Below are positions 44,917-54,740 of a stretch of DNA of 64,000 nucleotides, one piece after another; the first letter of the stretch is position 1, and every line of letters begins with the position of its first letter. Source of the stretch: Terrisporobacter glycolicus ATCC 14880 = DSM 1288 (GTDB lineage: Bacteria > Bacillota > Clostridia > Peptostreptococcales > Peptostreptococcaceae); contig NZ_CP117523.1 in assembly GCF_036812735.1 (NCBI RefSeq), positions 1,860,001-1,924,000 on the forward strand, given 5' to 3'. The notes beneath the pieces were generated by a model that did no database searches, was not told the DNA's origin, and saw nothing but the letters and a program-made list of their open reading frames with translations. The translations under genes and the position numbers were made by a program.

Positions 44917-45717
44917 ATGGATAATGAATTAAACTTATTACATAAAATAGGGCTTACAGATGCTGAAGCAAAGGTATATTTAACTTTATCTCAAAATGGA
45001 AGCTTAACAGGCTATGAGGCTAGTAAAATAGCTAATGTTCCTAGATCAAAAATATATAATACACTGCAATCCTTAATAGATAAGGGATTTGCATTATATA
45101 CTCAATATGAAAGCAATAATAAATATGCAGCAGTTCCTATGAGTGAAGTATCAAATAAAATAAAAATGGAAATGTCAAATAACTTAGGACAATTAGAAGA
45201 AAGTTTTAGTATTTTTCCTTTAAGAACTAATATGGACAACATATGGCATATAAAAAACTATGACAATATTTTTGAAAAATGTAGAAATATAATAAAAAAT
45301 AGTACTAAAGAAATTCTTATTCAAATATGGTATGAAGATTTAAATAATATTTTAGAGGAAATAGTGAAATTTCAAAAGAAAAGTAATAATATTGCAGTGG
45401 TTATATTTGGAGCACCTAAAGATATGGAAATACCAGAGTTGAAAAATTTATATTTTCATGGAATGGGTGAAGAAAAAAAGAAAGAAATGGGCGGAAGATG
45501 GATTACCCTTGTTTCTGATTCTAAAGAAGTTGTTTTTGGACAAATTATTAGTAAATCCATTGCTGAAGTTATTTGGACAGAAAGCAAGCCAATGGTAATG
45601 TTAGCATCTGAATATGTTAGACATGACGTTTACTTCTACAAGAGTGCTAATACATTGCCAAATGAAATGAAGCAAAAATTTGGTGATGATTTAGAAAAAA
45701 TAAGAGATATATTTTAG
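44917..45717 (+). CDS. TrmB family transcriptional regulator
   Basis: A 266-residue TrmB-type regulator. The winged helix-turn-helix (about residues 8-75) carries GLTDAEAKVYLTLSQNGSLT and ASKIANVPRSKIYNTLQSL, typical of the family. The C-terminal ligand domain (about 105-260) is of the phospholipase-D-like fold used to sense sugars or related effectors. It stands just after the cyclodeaminase-tautomerase-dehydratase operon and is its probable regulator; the repeated AGTTACTA motifs upstream of that operon are candidate binding sites. Confidence 0.88.
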   Translation: MDNELNLLHKIGLTDAEAKVYLTLSQNGSLTGYEASKIANVPRSKIYNTLQSLIDKGFALYTQYESNNKYAAVPMSEVSNKIKMEMSNNLGQLEESFSIFPLRTNMDNIWHIKNYDNIFEKCRNIIKNSTKEILIQIWYEDLNNILEEIVKFQKKSNNIAVVIFGAPKDMEIPELKNLYFHGMGEEKKKEMGGRWITLVSDSKEVVFGQIISKSIAEVIWTESKPMVMLASEYVRHDVYFYKSANTLPNEMKQKFGDDLEKIRDIF

Positions 45718-45720
45718 ATA

Positions 45721-45758
45721 AAAATCGATTAAGTTACTCCTTGTTTAGTAGATTTTTG
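45721..45758 (+). terminator. Terminator of the TrmB gene
   Basis: AAAATCGATTAA pairs imperfectly with TTAGTAGATTTT, followed by T. Confidence 0.6.
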
Positions 45759-45836
45759 TATCTTCAAATATTGTTTAAATAGTTATGTTAAATACAATAT
45801 AAAGCATATAGTATTATAAACAAAAAAGGAGGGCTT

Positions 45837-46136
45837 GTGTCTAGAAAAAAATATAAAAGTAGTTGTAAAAGTTTAGCAGATCAATATTTAACATTAGTTA
45901 CAATTTATGCAGCAATTATTAATCAGCAATTTGATGATGCAGATGAGTTAGAAATTTTTGCGGAATTTTTAGTAGCATTAGGAGAAGAACTTGCATTAGC
46001 AGCAGCAATAAGAGGTCGATGTGAAGCAAATAGTGAAGGTGATTTTGAAGTTGATGTAGATGAAAGTACAATAACTAGTTTCGTGGATGGATTTCAAAGA
46101 GCTTATAAAGGTAAAAATAATAAGTTTAAAAAATGA
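45837..46136 (+). CDS. Hypothetical helical protein (99 aa)
   Basis: Not recognised. The gene starts with GTG at 45837 directly behind AAGGAGGGC (short spacing of about 3 bases). The product is basic at both ends with an Ala/Leu-rich helical core (LVTIYAAIINQQFDDADELE, FLVALGEELALAAAIRG), similar in style to short clostridial helical proteins of unknown function. No signal sequence or Cys motif. It has its own terminator. Confidence 0.65.
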   Translation: MSRKKYKSSCKSLADQYLTLVTIYAAIINQQFDDADELEIFAEFLVALGEELALAAAIRGRCEANSEGDFEVDVDESTITSFVDGFQRAYKGKNNKFKK

Positions 46137-46175
46137 TAAAAATCAGGCTAATACCTGGTGTTTATCATTTTTTTA
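46131..46175. terminator. Terminator between the hypothetical gene and the CPBP gene
   Basis: AAATGATAAA pairs with TTTATCATTT around an inner CAGG/CCTG stem, then T6; it overlaps the stop codon. Confidence 0.85.
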
Positions 46176-46182
46176 TGGTAAA

Positions 46183-46878
46183 TTATATTATTCCAAATAG
46201 GATAAATCCAATAGTGTTTATGGCAAAATTAGCGAACATATGAACAAACCAAGAATTGTAAATATTATTGTTTTTATCATCTAAATAGTTAAAAAATATG
46301 CCTGCAATAAAAAGTGATAAAATTAGTAATAACAACAATACTATATCAAACCAAGTAGACATCATTGCAACGTGATATATGGAGAAGGAAATAGAACTAA
46401 AAATATAAGCAAATTTTTTGCTTGAAATATTTTTCAATGTTATAAATGCAAATCCTCTAAAAAATACCTCTTCCAATAATGAATTTATAAAAGATATATA
46501 TAATGCTACAAATATAAAGTTACTAGTATTTACACCTATATTATTTTCTAAAGACTTTGTAACACTAGAAAAATTAAATAGGTTGCCTATGGTAAAGTAT
46601 GCAGATAATATTAAAATATATATAGCTATACCCAAAGCAAATGACTTTATAATATGATCTTTGTTTATTTTGAATAAACTTTTTAAACTTATTGAAGAGT
46701 AACTTCTAGAATAATATATATATGGAAGTAACAAAAAAATAAGTAACTTACAAATTGATTTTGTTATATAATTTGGAGAAAGAACTCCATCTACAAAAGC
46801 CATGGTAAGACATCCTAAAATTACTAGGGTAATTAAAAGTATCTTATTGACTTTGAACTCTACTTCTTTATTTTTCAT
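46183..46878 (-). CDS. CPBP family intramembrane metalloprotease
   Basis: A 231-residue membrane protein with about seven helices, of the CPBP (CAAX protease/bacteriocin-processing) family. The metal motifs are EEVFFRGF (about residues 136-143), FSIYHVAMM (about 165-173) and a late HMFAN (about 213-217). In Gram-positive bacteria these process peptides or confer self-immunity. No bacteriocin gene is adjacent. The gene stands alone between two + strand genes. Confidence 0.85.
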   Translation of the reverse strand: MKNKEVEFKVNKILLITLVILGCLTMAFVDGVLSPNYITKSICKLLIFLLLPYIYYSRSYSSISLKSLFKINKDHIIKSFALGIAIYILILSAYFTIGNLFNFSSVTKSLENNIGVNTSNFIFVALYISFINSLLEEVFFRGFAFITLKNISSKKFAYIFSSISFSIYHVAMMSTWFDIVLLLLLILSLFIAGIFFNYLDDKNNNIYNSWFVHMFANFAINTIGFILFGII

Positions 46879-47054
46879 ATTAATTAATATTTCCTTTCAA
46901 ATTAAATCAAAATTTATTTAAATTATACCATATGAAATTTTACTTTTTAAATAAATATATATAGTTATGAAAATATAATAAAAATTTAGTATTAAAGAAA
47001 TTCTTAATTGAAATAATATAAAGAGGTAATTATTTATAAAAGGAGACTTATGTA

Positions 47055-47264
47055 ATGGCAAATTATTCAGGTACAGTTAAGTGGTTTAACGTGGAAAAAG
47101 GATATGGTTTTATTAGTAGCGAAGATGGAGAAGATGTTTTTGTACATTATTCAAATGTAAAAGAAGAAGGAAATAATAAAGATTTACACGAAGGAGAAAG
47201 TGTTACATTTGATATTGCGAAGGCAGATAGAGGACCTTCTGCTATAAATGTTAGAAAAGTTTAA
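47055..47264 (+). CDS. Cold shock protein
   Basis: A 69-residue CspA/CspB-type RNA chaperone. RNP1 [11 protein letters not shown] and RNP2 DVFVHYSNV are intact, after the standard [15 protein letters not shown] opening. Single OB-fold, full length. AAAAGGAGAC precedes the ATG. A long 5' region (about 100 bases) may include the usual cold-shock leader, but no specific structure was recognised. Confidence 0.96.
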   Translation: MANYSGTVKWFNVEKGYGFISSEDGEDVFVHYSNVKEEGNNKDLHEGESVTFDIAKADRGPSAINVRKV

Positions 47265-47270
47265 TAATTA

Positions 47271-47306
47271 AAAAAATCATCTTGATAGATACAAGATGAT
47301 TTTTTA
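47271..47306 (+). terminator. Terminator of the cold shock gene
   Basis: AAAAAATCATCTTG pairs with CAAGATGATTTTTT. Confidence 0.95.
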
Positions 47307-47382
47307 TTTTACCTTAATATATTGTTATTACAATGCTATGAAATAAAACTTGCAAAAACAAAATAATTTTGGAAGAAAAACA

Positions 47383-47412
47383 TTGACTATTGAAATTTAA
47401 TGAACATATAAT
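47383..47412 (+). promoter_or_regulatory. Promoter of the glutamate mutase operon
   Basis: TTGACT (47383-47388), 18-base spacer, TATAAT (47407-47412). No cobalamin riboswitch lies between it and the first gene. Confidence 0.65.
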
Positions 47413-47482
47413 TTATATATAAGCAAATAAATTTCCTTATTAGATTTAAAGAATTAAAAACAAATAAGAAGGGTGGGTTGAG

Positions 47483-48397
47483 ATGCCAGTTGACTATGTA
47501 GTTAGAAATCATTTTTATAGTGTTTTTTTTGCCCCTAGGGGTAGGGTTAGAATGTATGAAATTGGAATTAAAATAGCGCAACAATATTTAACTCCCACAG
47601 ATAGACTTATAGGAGTAATAGGAGAGCCAGGTTCGGGAAAAAGTATGCTAATTAGGGGGATGTTCCCAGGTCTTGAACTAACAAATGATGATGATGGGCT
47701 GAATGTAAGACCTTTGCCGATTATGGATGTGGATGATGAAGGTTTTTTTTCTCCTCATACTTATCATATTGACATAAGGTTTGAATCAGCATTTTATCAA
47801 ATGTATGAACTGGTAAATGCAATAAATAAAGCCATTGAATATGGAAAAAGAGTCATAGTAGAACACTTCGAACTTATTTATCCTTTAATGAATAAAAATG
47901 CAGACTTATTAATTGGCGTTGGTGGTGAGATTATTGTTACAAGACCTACTATTTTTGGACCAGAACCTGGGGATATTGCAAAGAGAGTGTTCCATTCCAT
48001 AAGTATAAGAAAAATGGCTCATTCAGCAGAAGATTTAGTTGAACATTTTTTACCTGAGGATATTAGCTTTAATTGTGAACATGGTGATGTCTTAAATGGA
48101 TTTTTAATATTATTTCACTCTAAGCCAAATTTTGATATTAAAATTTTAGAGGAAGAAGTTAATAAAATGATAGAAAAAGATATACCAATTCAATATTATG
48201 ATGAGAAACATGTGAAAATAGGTGAATATATACATCCTTGTAGTGGCCCAAGAATACATGTAGAAAGCACAGCTAAAATTGAAAACTTTAAATTATTGTC
48301 AAAATTTTACTATGATTCCACAAAGAAAGTATATATGTTAGTAGGTCTTGTAGGAGATAGTATGGATCAAAGTTACAAGGATTTAAATAAAATTTAA
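47483..48397 (+). CDS. P-loop protein heading the glutamate mutase operon
   Basis: A 304-residue protein with a Walker A motif GEPGSGKS (residues 47-54) in a kinase-like setting ([17 protein letters not shown]), and a later HFELIYPLM strand. Such genes are usually labelled as carrying an alanyl-tRNA-synthetase second additional domain, from the C-terminal half. It begins the operon glmS-glmL-glmE-mal and ends 13 bases before glmS. A role in cofactor handling or regulation of the mutase is likely by context, but no function is established to my knowledge. Confidence 0.7.
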   Translation: MPVDYVVRNHFYSVFFAPRGRVRMYEIGIKIAQQYLTPTDRLIGVIGEPGSGKSMLIRGMFPGLELTNDDDGLNVRPLPIMDVDDEGFFSPHTYHIDIRFESAFYQMYELVNAINKAIEYGKRVIVEHFELIYPLMNKNADLLIGVGGEIIVTRPTIFGPEPGDIAKRVFHSISIRKMAHSAEDLVEHFLPEDISFNCEHGDVLNGFLILFHSKPNFDIKILEEEVNKMIEKDIPIQYYDEKHVKIGEYIHPCSGPRIHVESTAKIENFKLLSKFYYDSTKKVYMLVGLVGDSMDQSYKDLNKI

Positions 48398-48410
48398 AAG
48401 GAGAGTTGAT

Positions 48411-48851
48411 ATGGAGAAGAAAACATTAGTTATTGGTGTTATAGGAGCTGATGTGCATGCAATAGGTAATAAAATTCTATATCATTGCTTTGTGGAAGCA
48501 GGATTTAATGTGATTAATCTTGGAGTGATGGTTTCTCAAGAAGAATATGTGGAAGCAGCTATAGAATCTAATGCAGATGTCATTTTAGTTTCTTCTTTAT
48601 ATGGTCACGGGGAAATCGATTGCAGAGGCTTGAGAGAAAGATGTGAAGAATGGGGACTAAGAAATATACTACTATATGTAGGAGGAAATATAGTAGTAGG
48701 CAAACAACCTTTTGAGGAAGTTGAAAAAAGATTTAAACAAATGGGCTTTGATAGAGTATTTCCACCAGGAACAGACCCGGATATTACAATAGCTTGTTTA
48801 AAGCAAGATTTGAAACTTGGTGAAGAAAATGCAAGTAGTTTTACTAATTGA
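48411..48851 (+). CDS. glmS: Glutamate mutase (methylaspartate mutase) S subunit
   Basis: A 146-residue cobalamin-binding subunit. The B12 motif DxHxxG is at Asp14-His16-Gly19 ([10 protein letters not shown]), matching the well-studied clostridial MutS, with SLYGHGEID and VGGNIVVG further along the Rossmann-like fold. Together with GlmE it rearranges L-glutamate to (2S,3S)-3-methylaspartate using adenosylcobalamin. The following glmL gene overlaps its end by 23 bases. This is the mutase subunit, not the glucosamine synthase of the same symbol. Confidence 0.96.
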   Translation: MEKKTLVIGVIGADVHAIGNKILYHCFVEAGFNVINLGVMVSQEEYVEAAIESNADVILVSSLYGHGEIDCRGLRERCEEWGLRNILLYVGGNIVVGKQPFEEVEKRFKQMGFDRVFPPGTDPDITIACLKQDLKLGEENASSFTN

Positions 48852-50211
48852 TTTTGGTAGTACCTATACAAAGATAACTGCTGTTGATGTTGAAAAAGAA
48901 GTTATTATTGGAACTGAGTCTAGTTTTACAACTATAAGAACAGACATAAATGAAGGACTTAATAAAGCCATAGAGTCTTTAGAGAAGCGAACAGGAAAGT
49001 TAGAGTATAGTCAGTATTTGGCCTGCTCTTCAGCAGCAGGAGGGTTAAAAATGATAGCTAGTGGTTTAGTTCCTGGTGTTACGGCTACTGCAGCAAAAGA
49101 AGCTTGTTTAGGTGCTGGAGCAAAGGTTATAAAGGTATACTCCTTTGAAATGAATGAAGAAGATATGGCAGAAATAGAAAAAAATAAACCAGAAATATTT
49201 TTACTTGCAGGAGGAACTAATGGTGGAGATAAAAGATGTATATTGCATAATGCCAAAATGTTATCAAAGTGTAATATAGATTTCCCCATAATAATAGCAG
49301 GTAATAAAGAAGTAAGTCATAAGTGTAAAAGTATATTGAATAATAAAGAAACATATATTGTGGAAAATGTAATGCCTGTATTTGGTGAATTAAATATAAT
49401 ACCAGCTCAAAATAAAATAAGAGAAATATTTTTACAAAAAATTATAAATGCAAAAGGTATTACTAAAGTAAGTGAATTAATATCAGAAATAATAATGCCA
49501 ACGCCATCAGCTGTAATGAGTGGTATTGAACTTTTATCAATTGGCTACGAAGATGAAAAAGGGATAGGAGAACTTATTGCTATTGACCTAGGGGGGGCAA
49601 CTACTGATGTATATTCTGCTTCAGATGGAAGTCCAAAGGAGTCAAATGTTATTTATAAAGGAATGGAAGAACCCTTTATAAAAAGAACAGTAGAAGGCGA
49701 TATTGGAATGAGATATAGTGTTGGAGGAATTATTGATGAAGTGGGAGTTGAAGAAATTGCCCAAATATCTAATCTAAGTGAAGAAAGAGTAAGAGAAATA
49801 ATTGAGTATATTAAACTTAATCCACAAACATTGCCAATTGAAAAGAGTGTTGAAGATCTAGATTTTGCACTTGCTGCAAAAGCAGTTGAAATAGCAATAA
49901 CTAGACATTGTGGTAAAAGAGAAAAAATATACACATCAAATGGAATAGCATATTTACAAAAAGGTAAGGATTTAACTCACGTAGAAAAAGTTATTTTAAC
50001 TGGAGGTGCATTAATAAACTTACCTTGTTTAGAAAGTATCTCAGAATATGTATGTTTTAATGAAAAAAGTCAGGAATCTATGAAACCTAAAAAAGCTGAA
50101 ATTTTAGTAGATAAAAAATATATCTTACAAGCAATGGGTCTACTATCAAAATCATATCCAAAGATTGCAATTCGAATTATGAAAAAGGAGTTAAAATATG
50201 GTGGAAATTAG
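48829..50211 (+). CDS. glmL: GlmL/MutL, glutamate mutase accessory ATPase
   Basis: A 460-residue ASKHA-fold ATPase found between the two mutase genes, thought to act as a chaperone or reactivating factor. Its N-terminal phosphate loop is [16 protein letters not shown] (about residues 5-20), and a second ATP motif [15 protein letters not shown] occurs at about 249-263. The start at 48829 ([10 protein letters not shown]) lies inside glmS; an upstream in-frame TTG is less likely. It overlaps the next gene's start by 14 bases. Confidence 0.92.
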   Translation: MQVVLLIDFGSTYTKITAVDVEKEVIIGTESSFTTIRTDINEGLNKAIESLEKRTGKLEYSQYLACSSAAGGLKMIASGLVPGVTATAAKEACLGAGAKVIKVYSFEMNEEDMAEIEKNKPEIFLLAGGTNGGDKRCILHNAKMLSKCNIDFPIIIAGNKEVSHKCKSILNNKETYIVENVMPVFGELNIIPAQNKIREIFLQKIINAKGITKVSELISEIIMPTPSAVMSGIELLSIGYEDEKGIGELIAIDLGGATTDVYSASDGSPKESNVIYKGMEEPFIKRTVEGDIGMRYSVGGIIDEVGVEEIAQISNLSEERVREIIEYIKLNPQTLPIEKSVEDLDFALAAKAVEIAITRHCGKREKIYTSNGIAYLQKGKDLTHVEKVILTGGALINLPCLESISEYVCFNEKSQESMKPKKAEILVDKKYILQAMGLLSKSYPKIAIRIMKKELKYGGN

Positions 50212-51655
50212 AAATAAAAAGATTTCTAAGGAGGAATTTAATCGTATTAGAGAAGAAGTTCTTTCCTTATGGCCAACAGGAAAAGAAGTTAACTTAGACG
50301 AATCGTTTGAATTTCATAAATCTCTTCCTAAAAATAAGATTTTCTCAGTTAAACTTGTAAAAGCAAAAGAAGAAGGAATAACATTAATACAACCAAGAGC
50401 TGGTGTGGCTTTAGTAGATGATCAAATCAAACTATTAACTTATTTGCAAAATGTAGGTCAAGCAGATTTACTACCTACGACCATAGATAGCTATACAAGA
50501 CAAAATTGTTATGAAGATGCACAAAAAGGAATCGTTGAGTCAATTAAAAATAATAAATCCATGTTAAATGGTTTTCCGGCTGTTAATCATGGAGTAGAAA
50601 GTTGCCGTAGAATTATAAATGCCTTAGACACACCTGTACAAGTAAGACATGGAACACCGGATGCTAGACTTTTAAGTGAAATAACCTATGCTGGAGGATT
50701 TACTAGTTATGAAGGTGGAGGTATCTCTTACAATATACCTTATGCTAAAAACGTATCTTTAGAAAAAACTATTAGAGACTGGCAATATGTTGATAGATTG
50801 ACAGGTTTATATGAAGAAGAAGGTATATCAATAAATCGTGAACCTTATGGACCTTTAACTGGAACATTGGTACCTCCATGTATATCTCACTCAGTTGCAA
50901 TTATAGAAAGTTTACTAGCTGCAAAGCAAGGTGTAAAAAATATTTCTGTAGGATATGGACAATGTGGAAACTTTATTCAAGATATTGCAGCGATTAGGGC
51001 ATTAGAAGAGCTTACTAATGAATACTTAATAAAATCAGGACATGATGATGTTATTGTAACAACGGTACTTCACCAATGGATGGGAAGTTTTCCTCAAGAT
51101 GAAGCAAAAGCATTTAGTGTAATTTCTTTAGGAAGTACTCTAGCTTCTCTTTCTAAAGCAACTAAAGTTATTGTAAAAACTCCACATGAAGCGCTAGGCG
51201 TACCAACAATGGAAGCCAATGCACAGGGATTGCTTTGCACAAAACAAATTTTAGCAATGTTAAAAGATCAAGAATTTAAGACAGATGAAGTTGATATTGA
51301 AAAAGAAATTATAAAAAGAGAAACTCGCTGTATAATAGATAAATGTTTTGAAATAGGTGAAAATGACATCGCAGTAGGTACTATTAGAGCTTTTAAAAGT
51401 GGTATTTTAGATATTCCTTTTGCGCCGTCTATTCATACTTTAGGTAAATTGTTACCAGCAAGAGATAATCATGGAGCTATTAGAATTCTTAATCCTGGAA
51501 AGTTACCATTTACACCTGAAATACTAGACTTTAATAATAATAAAATAGAAGAACGTGCTAAGTTTGAAAATAGAGAAAAATCTTTCCAAATGGTAATAGA
51601 TGATGTTTATGCCATAAGTAAAGGAACGCTTATTGGTCGTCCTAGAAATAAATAA
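50198..51655 (+). CDS. glmE: Glutamate mutase E subunit
   Basis: A 485-residue TIM-barrel catalytic subunit of glutamate mutase; length matches characterised clostridial GlmE (about 483). Recognisable segments are [46 protein letters not shown] with the substrate-binding Arg, and [22 protein letters not shown] at 50198 follows AAAGGAG. It works with GlmS. The downstream methylaspartase gene is 32 bases away. Confidence 0.96.
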   Translation: MVEIRNKKISKEEFNRIREEVLSLWPTGKEVNLDESFEFHKSLPKNKIFSVKLVKAKEEGITLIQPRAGVALVDDQIKLLTYLQNVGQADLLPTTIDSYTRQNCYEDAQKGIVESIKNNKSMLNGFPAVNHGVESCRRIINALDTPVQVRHGTPDARLLSEITYAGGFTSYEGGGISYNIPYAKNVSLEKTIRDWQYVDRLTGLYEEEGISINREPYGPLTGTLVPPCISHSVAIIESLLAAKQGVKNISVGYGQCGNFIQDIAAIRALEELTNEYLIKSGHDDVIVTTVLHQWMGSFPQDEAKAFSVISLGSTLASLSKATKVIVKTPHEALGVPTMEANAQGLLCTKQILAMLKDQEFKTDEVDIEKEIIKRETRCIIDKCFEIGENDIAVGTIRAFKSGILDIPFAPSIHTLGKLLPARDNHGAIRILNPGKLPFTPEILDFNNNKIEERAKFENREKSFQMVIDDVYAISKGTLIGRPRNK

Positions 51656-51687
51656 TTTTACAAAAGTAAAACAAGGGGGATATTTCA

Positions 51688-52935
51688 ATGAAAATAAAAA
51701 ATGTAGTTTGCTCAGCAGGTCGTACGGGTTTTTACTTTGATGATCAACGTGCAATAAAAAATGGTGCAATTAGTGATGGTTCAACTTATATGGGAAGGCC
51801 TGTCACAGAAGGGTTTACTAGAGTAAGACAAAGTGGAGAATCCATATCTGTAATGATAATTTTGGAAGATAATCAAATTGCCCTTGGCGATTGTGCAGCA
51901 GTACAATACAGTGGTGCAGGAGGACGTGACCCTCTTTTTTTAGCTAAAGATTTTATTCCAATTATAGAAAAAGAAGTAACACCAAAATTAATAGGAAGAG
52001 AAATAACAAGTTTTAAAGAGCTTTGTGATTTAATAGAGAATATAATGGTTGATAATAAAAAGCTTCATACAGCTATTAGATATGGAGTGACACAAGCACT
52101 ACTTGATACAGTGGCAAAATCAAATAATATGTTAATGTGTCAAGTTATTGCAAAAGAATATAATACTCAAGTTTTAGACAAAATTGTGCCAATATTCACA
52201 CAAAGCGGAGATAATCGCTATGAAAATGCTGATAAAATGATTATAAAAGGAGCACAAGTTCTTCCACATGCCTTAATTAATAATGTAAGTGAAAAGTTAG
52301 GTTATAATGGAGAAAAATTAGAAGAATATGTGGCTTGGCTTAGAGATAGGATAATAAATTTAAGAGATGATAATTCTTATAATCCTATTATTCATATAGA
52401 TGTGTACGGAACTTTAGGTGTTGCATTTGGTAATGATAATTACGAAAAAATAGTAAGTTATATGGAAAAATTATGTCATATAGCTAAACCATTTAAACTT
52501 CGTATAGAAGGTCCTGTAGATGTGGAAGACAGAGAAAAGCAAATGTTGGCATTAAGAGAAATTAGAAAATTAATAGATGAAAGAAATATTAATGTGGAAA
52601 TTGTAGCTGATGAATGGTGTAATACACTGGAAGATATTAAATATTTTGCTGATAATAAAGCAGGTCATATTATTCAGATTAAAACTCCAGATTTGGGAGG
52701 TATAAATAATATAGTTGAGGCTGTTTTATATTGTAAAGAAAAAAATATAGGAGCTTATCAAGGTGGAACATGTAATGAAACGGATAACTCTGCTAAAATT
52801 TGTGCTCATATTGCAATGGCAAGTGGACCGGATCAAATTTTGGCAAAACCAGGTATGGGTGTTGATGAAGGTTACATGATTGTTTACAATGAAATGCAAA
52901 GAATTTTAGCGCTAAGTAAAGTAATAAATTATTAA
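51688..52935 (+). CDS. mal: Methylaspartate ammonia-lyase
   Basis: A 415-residue enolase-superfamily enzyme that deaminates (2S,3S)-3-methylaspartate to mesaconate. Active-site residues known from the clostridial enzyme are in place: His194 (VLPHALINN), metal ligands Asp238, Glu274 and Asp308 (HIDVYG, LRIEG, VADEW), and the base Lys332 (IQIKTPDLGG). The N terminus CSAGRTGFYFDDQRAIK is diagnostic. It is the second enzyme of the methylaspartate route of glutamate fermentation. GGGGGATA precedes the ATG. Confidence 0.97.
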   Translation: MKIKNVVCSAGRTGFYFDDQRAIKNGAISDGSTYMGRPVTEGFTRVRQSGESISVMIILEDNQIALGDCAAVQYSGAGGRDPLFLAKDFIPIIEKEVTPKLIGREITSFKELCDLIENIMVDNKKLHTAIRYGVTQALLDTVAKSNNMLMCQVIAKEYNTQVLDKIVPIFTQSGDNRYENADKMIIKGAQVLPHALINNVSEKLGYNGEKLEEYVAWLRDRIINLRDDNSYNPIIHIDVYGTLGVAFGNDNYEKIVSYMEKLCHIAKPFKLRIEGPVDVEDREKQMLALREIRKLIDERNINVEIVADEWCNTLEDIKYFADNKAGHIIQIKTPDLGGINNIVEAVLYCKEKNIGAYQGGTCNETDNSAKICAHIAMASGPDQILAKPGMGVDEGYMIVYNEMQRILALSKVINY

Positions 52936-52951
52936 GGGGATGGGTAATAAG

Positions 52952-54313
52952 ATGAAAGAAGAATTTAAAATACTATCTTCTACAGCTATACTTGGATATG
53001 GTTTTCCAGAAGAATCATTTATAGAAGGAATGAAAAGAAAACCTAATGTTATTGCTGTAGATGCAGGTTCCACAGATCCAGGTCCTTATTATCTTGGAGC
53101 AGGAGAATCATTTACTGATAGAGATGCTGTAAAAAGAGATTTGGAGATAATGATTAAAAGTGGATTAAGTAATGAAATTCCTGTTATTATTGGTACAGCA
53201 GGAGGTAGCGGAGGAGAAATTCATTTAAATTGGTGCAAAGAAATAATTTATGAAATAGCAAAAGAAAATAACTATAATTTTAAACTAGCTCTAATACATT
53301 CAGAAATTTCTAAAGATAAGGTAAAAGAAGCACTAAATATTGGCAAAATTTCACCAATTGGGCCAGTACCTCAACTAAGTGAAGTAGATATAGAACAAAC
53401 CACAAGAATAGTAGGTCAAATGGGAGTTGAACCTTTTATAGAAGCATTAAATGAAGGTGCTGATACAATATTAGCTGGCCGAACTTATGACCCATCTGTT
53501 TTTGCTGCTCCAGCTATTAAAGCAGGTTATGATAAAGGTCTTGCTCTTCATCTTGGCAAAATTTTAGAGTGTGCTGCCATATGTGCCACACCAGGAAGTG
53601 GTTCAGATTGTATGTTTGGATATTTAGGAGAAGATTATTTTAGACTAGAGCCACTTAATCCTAGAAGGAAGTGTACTACAGTTTCTGTGGCAGCTCATAC
53701 GTTATATGAAAAAACAAATCCATATATTTTACCTGGTCCTGGAGGACATTTAGATCTAACAGAGTGTAGGTTTATTCAAGATAGTGAAAATATTGTTAAA
53801 GTATCAGGTAGCAAATTTATTGAGTCACTCAAATATACGGTGAAATTAGAAGGAGCTAAATTAATAGGCTACAGAACTGTATCTATTGCAGGAGCGAGAG
53901 ACCCTATTATGATTGAAAAAATTGATGAAATAATTGAAGGTGTCAAAGACAGAGTTGAAGATAATTTTAAATCAAAGCAGTGGGAGTACTATCTTAATAT
54001 TTCTATATATGGTAAAAATGGTGTAATGGGGAATATTGAGCCTAATCCTTCTACAGAAAAATCTCATGAAATAGGAGTGGTAATTGAAGCGGTAGCTAAA
54101 GATCAAAAAAAAGCAGATACGATATGTGCATTTGCTCGTTCATCTATGCTTCATTTTGGATACGAAAACAGAAAAGCCACAGCTGGAAATTTAGCTTTTC
54201 CATACTCTCCAAGTGATTTTCATGCAGGAAAAGTATACAATTTTAGTGTTTATCATTTGATGGAAGTTGATAATGGAGGGGATTTATTTACTATAGACTA
54301 TGAAGAATTATAA
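52952..54313 (+). CDS. AtuA/DUF1446 family protein
   Basis: A 453-residue protein of the AtuA (acyclic terpene utilisation, DUF1446) family. It is rich in glycine motifs: VIAVDAGSTDPGPYYLGAG (about residues 31-49), IIGTAGGSGGEIHLNW, ILAGRTYDPSVFAAP and ILPGPGGHLDLTECRF. The family is cytoplasmic; its reaction is not established, though terpene degraders need AtuA next to geranyl-CoA metabolism. Here it directly follows mal and precedes a DUF4387 gene, where a mesaconase would be expected. Start at 52952 is chosen over 52940 by ribosome-site spacing. Confidence 0.85.
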   Translation: MKEEFKILSSTAILGYGFPEESFIEGMKRKPNVIAVDAGSTDPGPYYLGAGESFTDRDAVKRDLEIMIKSGLSNEIPVIIGTAGGSGGEIHLNWCKEIIYEIAKENNYNFKLALIHSEISKDKVKEALNIGKISPIGPVPQLSEVDIEQTTRIVGQMGVEPFIEALNEGADTILAGRTYDPSVFAAPAIKAGYDKGLALHLGKILECAAICATPGSGSDCMFGYLGEDYFRLEPLNPRRKCTTVSVAAHTLYEKTNPYILPGPGGHLDLTECRFIQDSENIVKVSGSKFIESLKYTVKLEGAKLIGYRTVSIAGARDPIMIEKIDEIIEGVKDRVEDNFKSKQWEYYLNISIYGKNGVMGNIEPNPSTEKSHEIGVVIEAVAKDQKKADTICAFARSSMLHFGYENRKATAGNLAFPYSPSDFHAGKVYNFSVYHLMEVDNGGDLFTIDYEEL

Positions 54314-54331
54314 AAATGGAGATGATGATTA

Positions 54332-54640
54332 ATGACAAAGTTAGTTGATATTACAAATATTATTCGTAGTAAAAATTCTGGGCCATATGAATTAACTATG
54401 GATATAATGTTTAAAACCTTGGAAGATTATGAAAACGTATGTAGCAGTAAAATAATTAACGAAAAGTTAATTTGTGAATTATACAAAATAAACAAAGAAG
54501 ATATTATTAATATTATAGAATTTAAGCCAGCTAATGCAATAAAAATAACAATAAAAAGACCTATTGCATCAGGTGACCTAGGCGAAACTGATGTTTATGG
54601 TGCTCAACAACATGCACCACTTCTAAGTATAGAATTTTAA
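54332..54640 (+). CDS. DUF4387 protein
   Basis: A 102-residue DUF4387 protein, a family commonly found beside AtuA/DUF1446 genes and sometimes fused to them. Characteristic are DITNIIRSKNSGPYELTMDI at the N terminus and RPIASGDLGETDVYGAQQH at the C terminus. Probably the small partner subunit of the AtuA-like protein. Last gene of the methylaspartate operon; a terminator follows immediately. Confidence 0.88.
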   Translation: MTKLVDITNIIRSKNSGPYELTMDIMFKTLEDYENVCSSKIINEKLICELYKINKEDIINIIEFKPANAIKITIKRPIASGDLGETDVYGAQQHAPLLSIEF

Positions 54641-54644
54641 TTAA

Positions 54645-54692
54645 AATAAAGACAATTATTTATATATTATAAGTAATTGTCTTTATTTTTGT
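54645..54692 (+). terminator. Terminator of the methylaspartate operon
   Basis: AATAAAGACAATTA pairs with TAATTGTCTTTATT, then TTTT. Confidence 0.9.
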
Positions 54693-54740
54693 ATTAAAGA
54701 TACAAATTGATAATCTTATACATATATGCTAATATTTACA

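Noticed and set aside
47310-47482. Cobalamin riboswitch before the B12-dependent mutase operon
   Set aside because: The gap is too short and lacks the conserved GCCACTG-type box.
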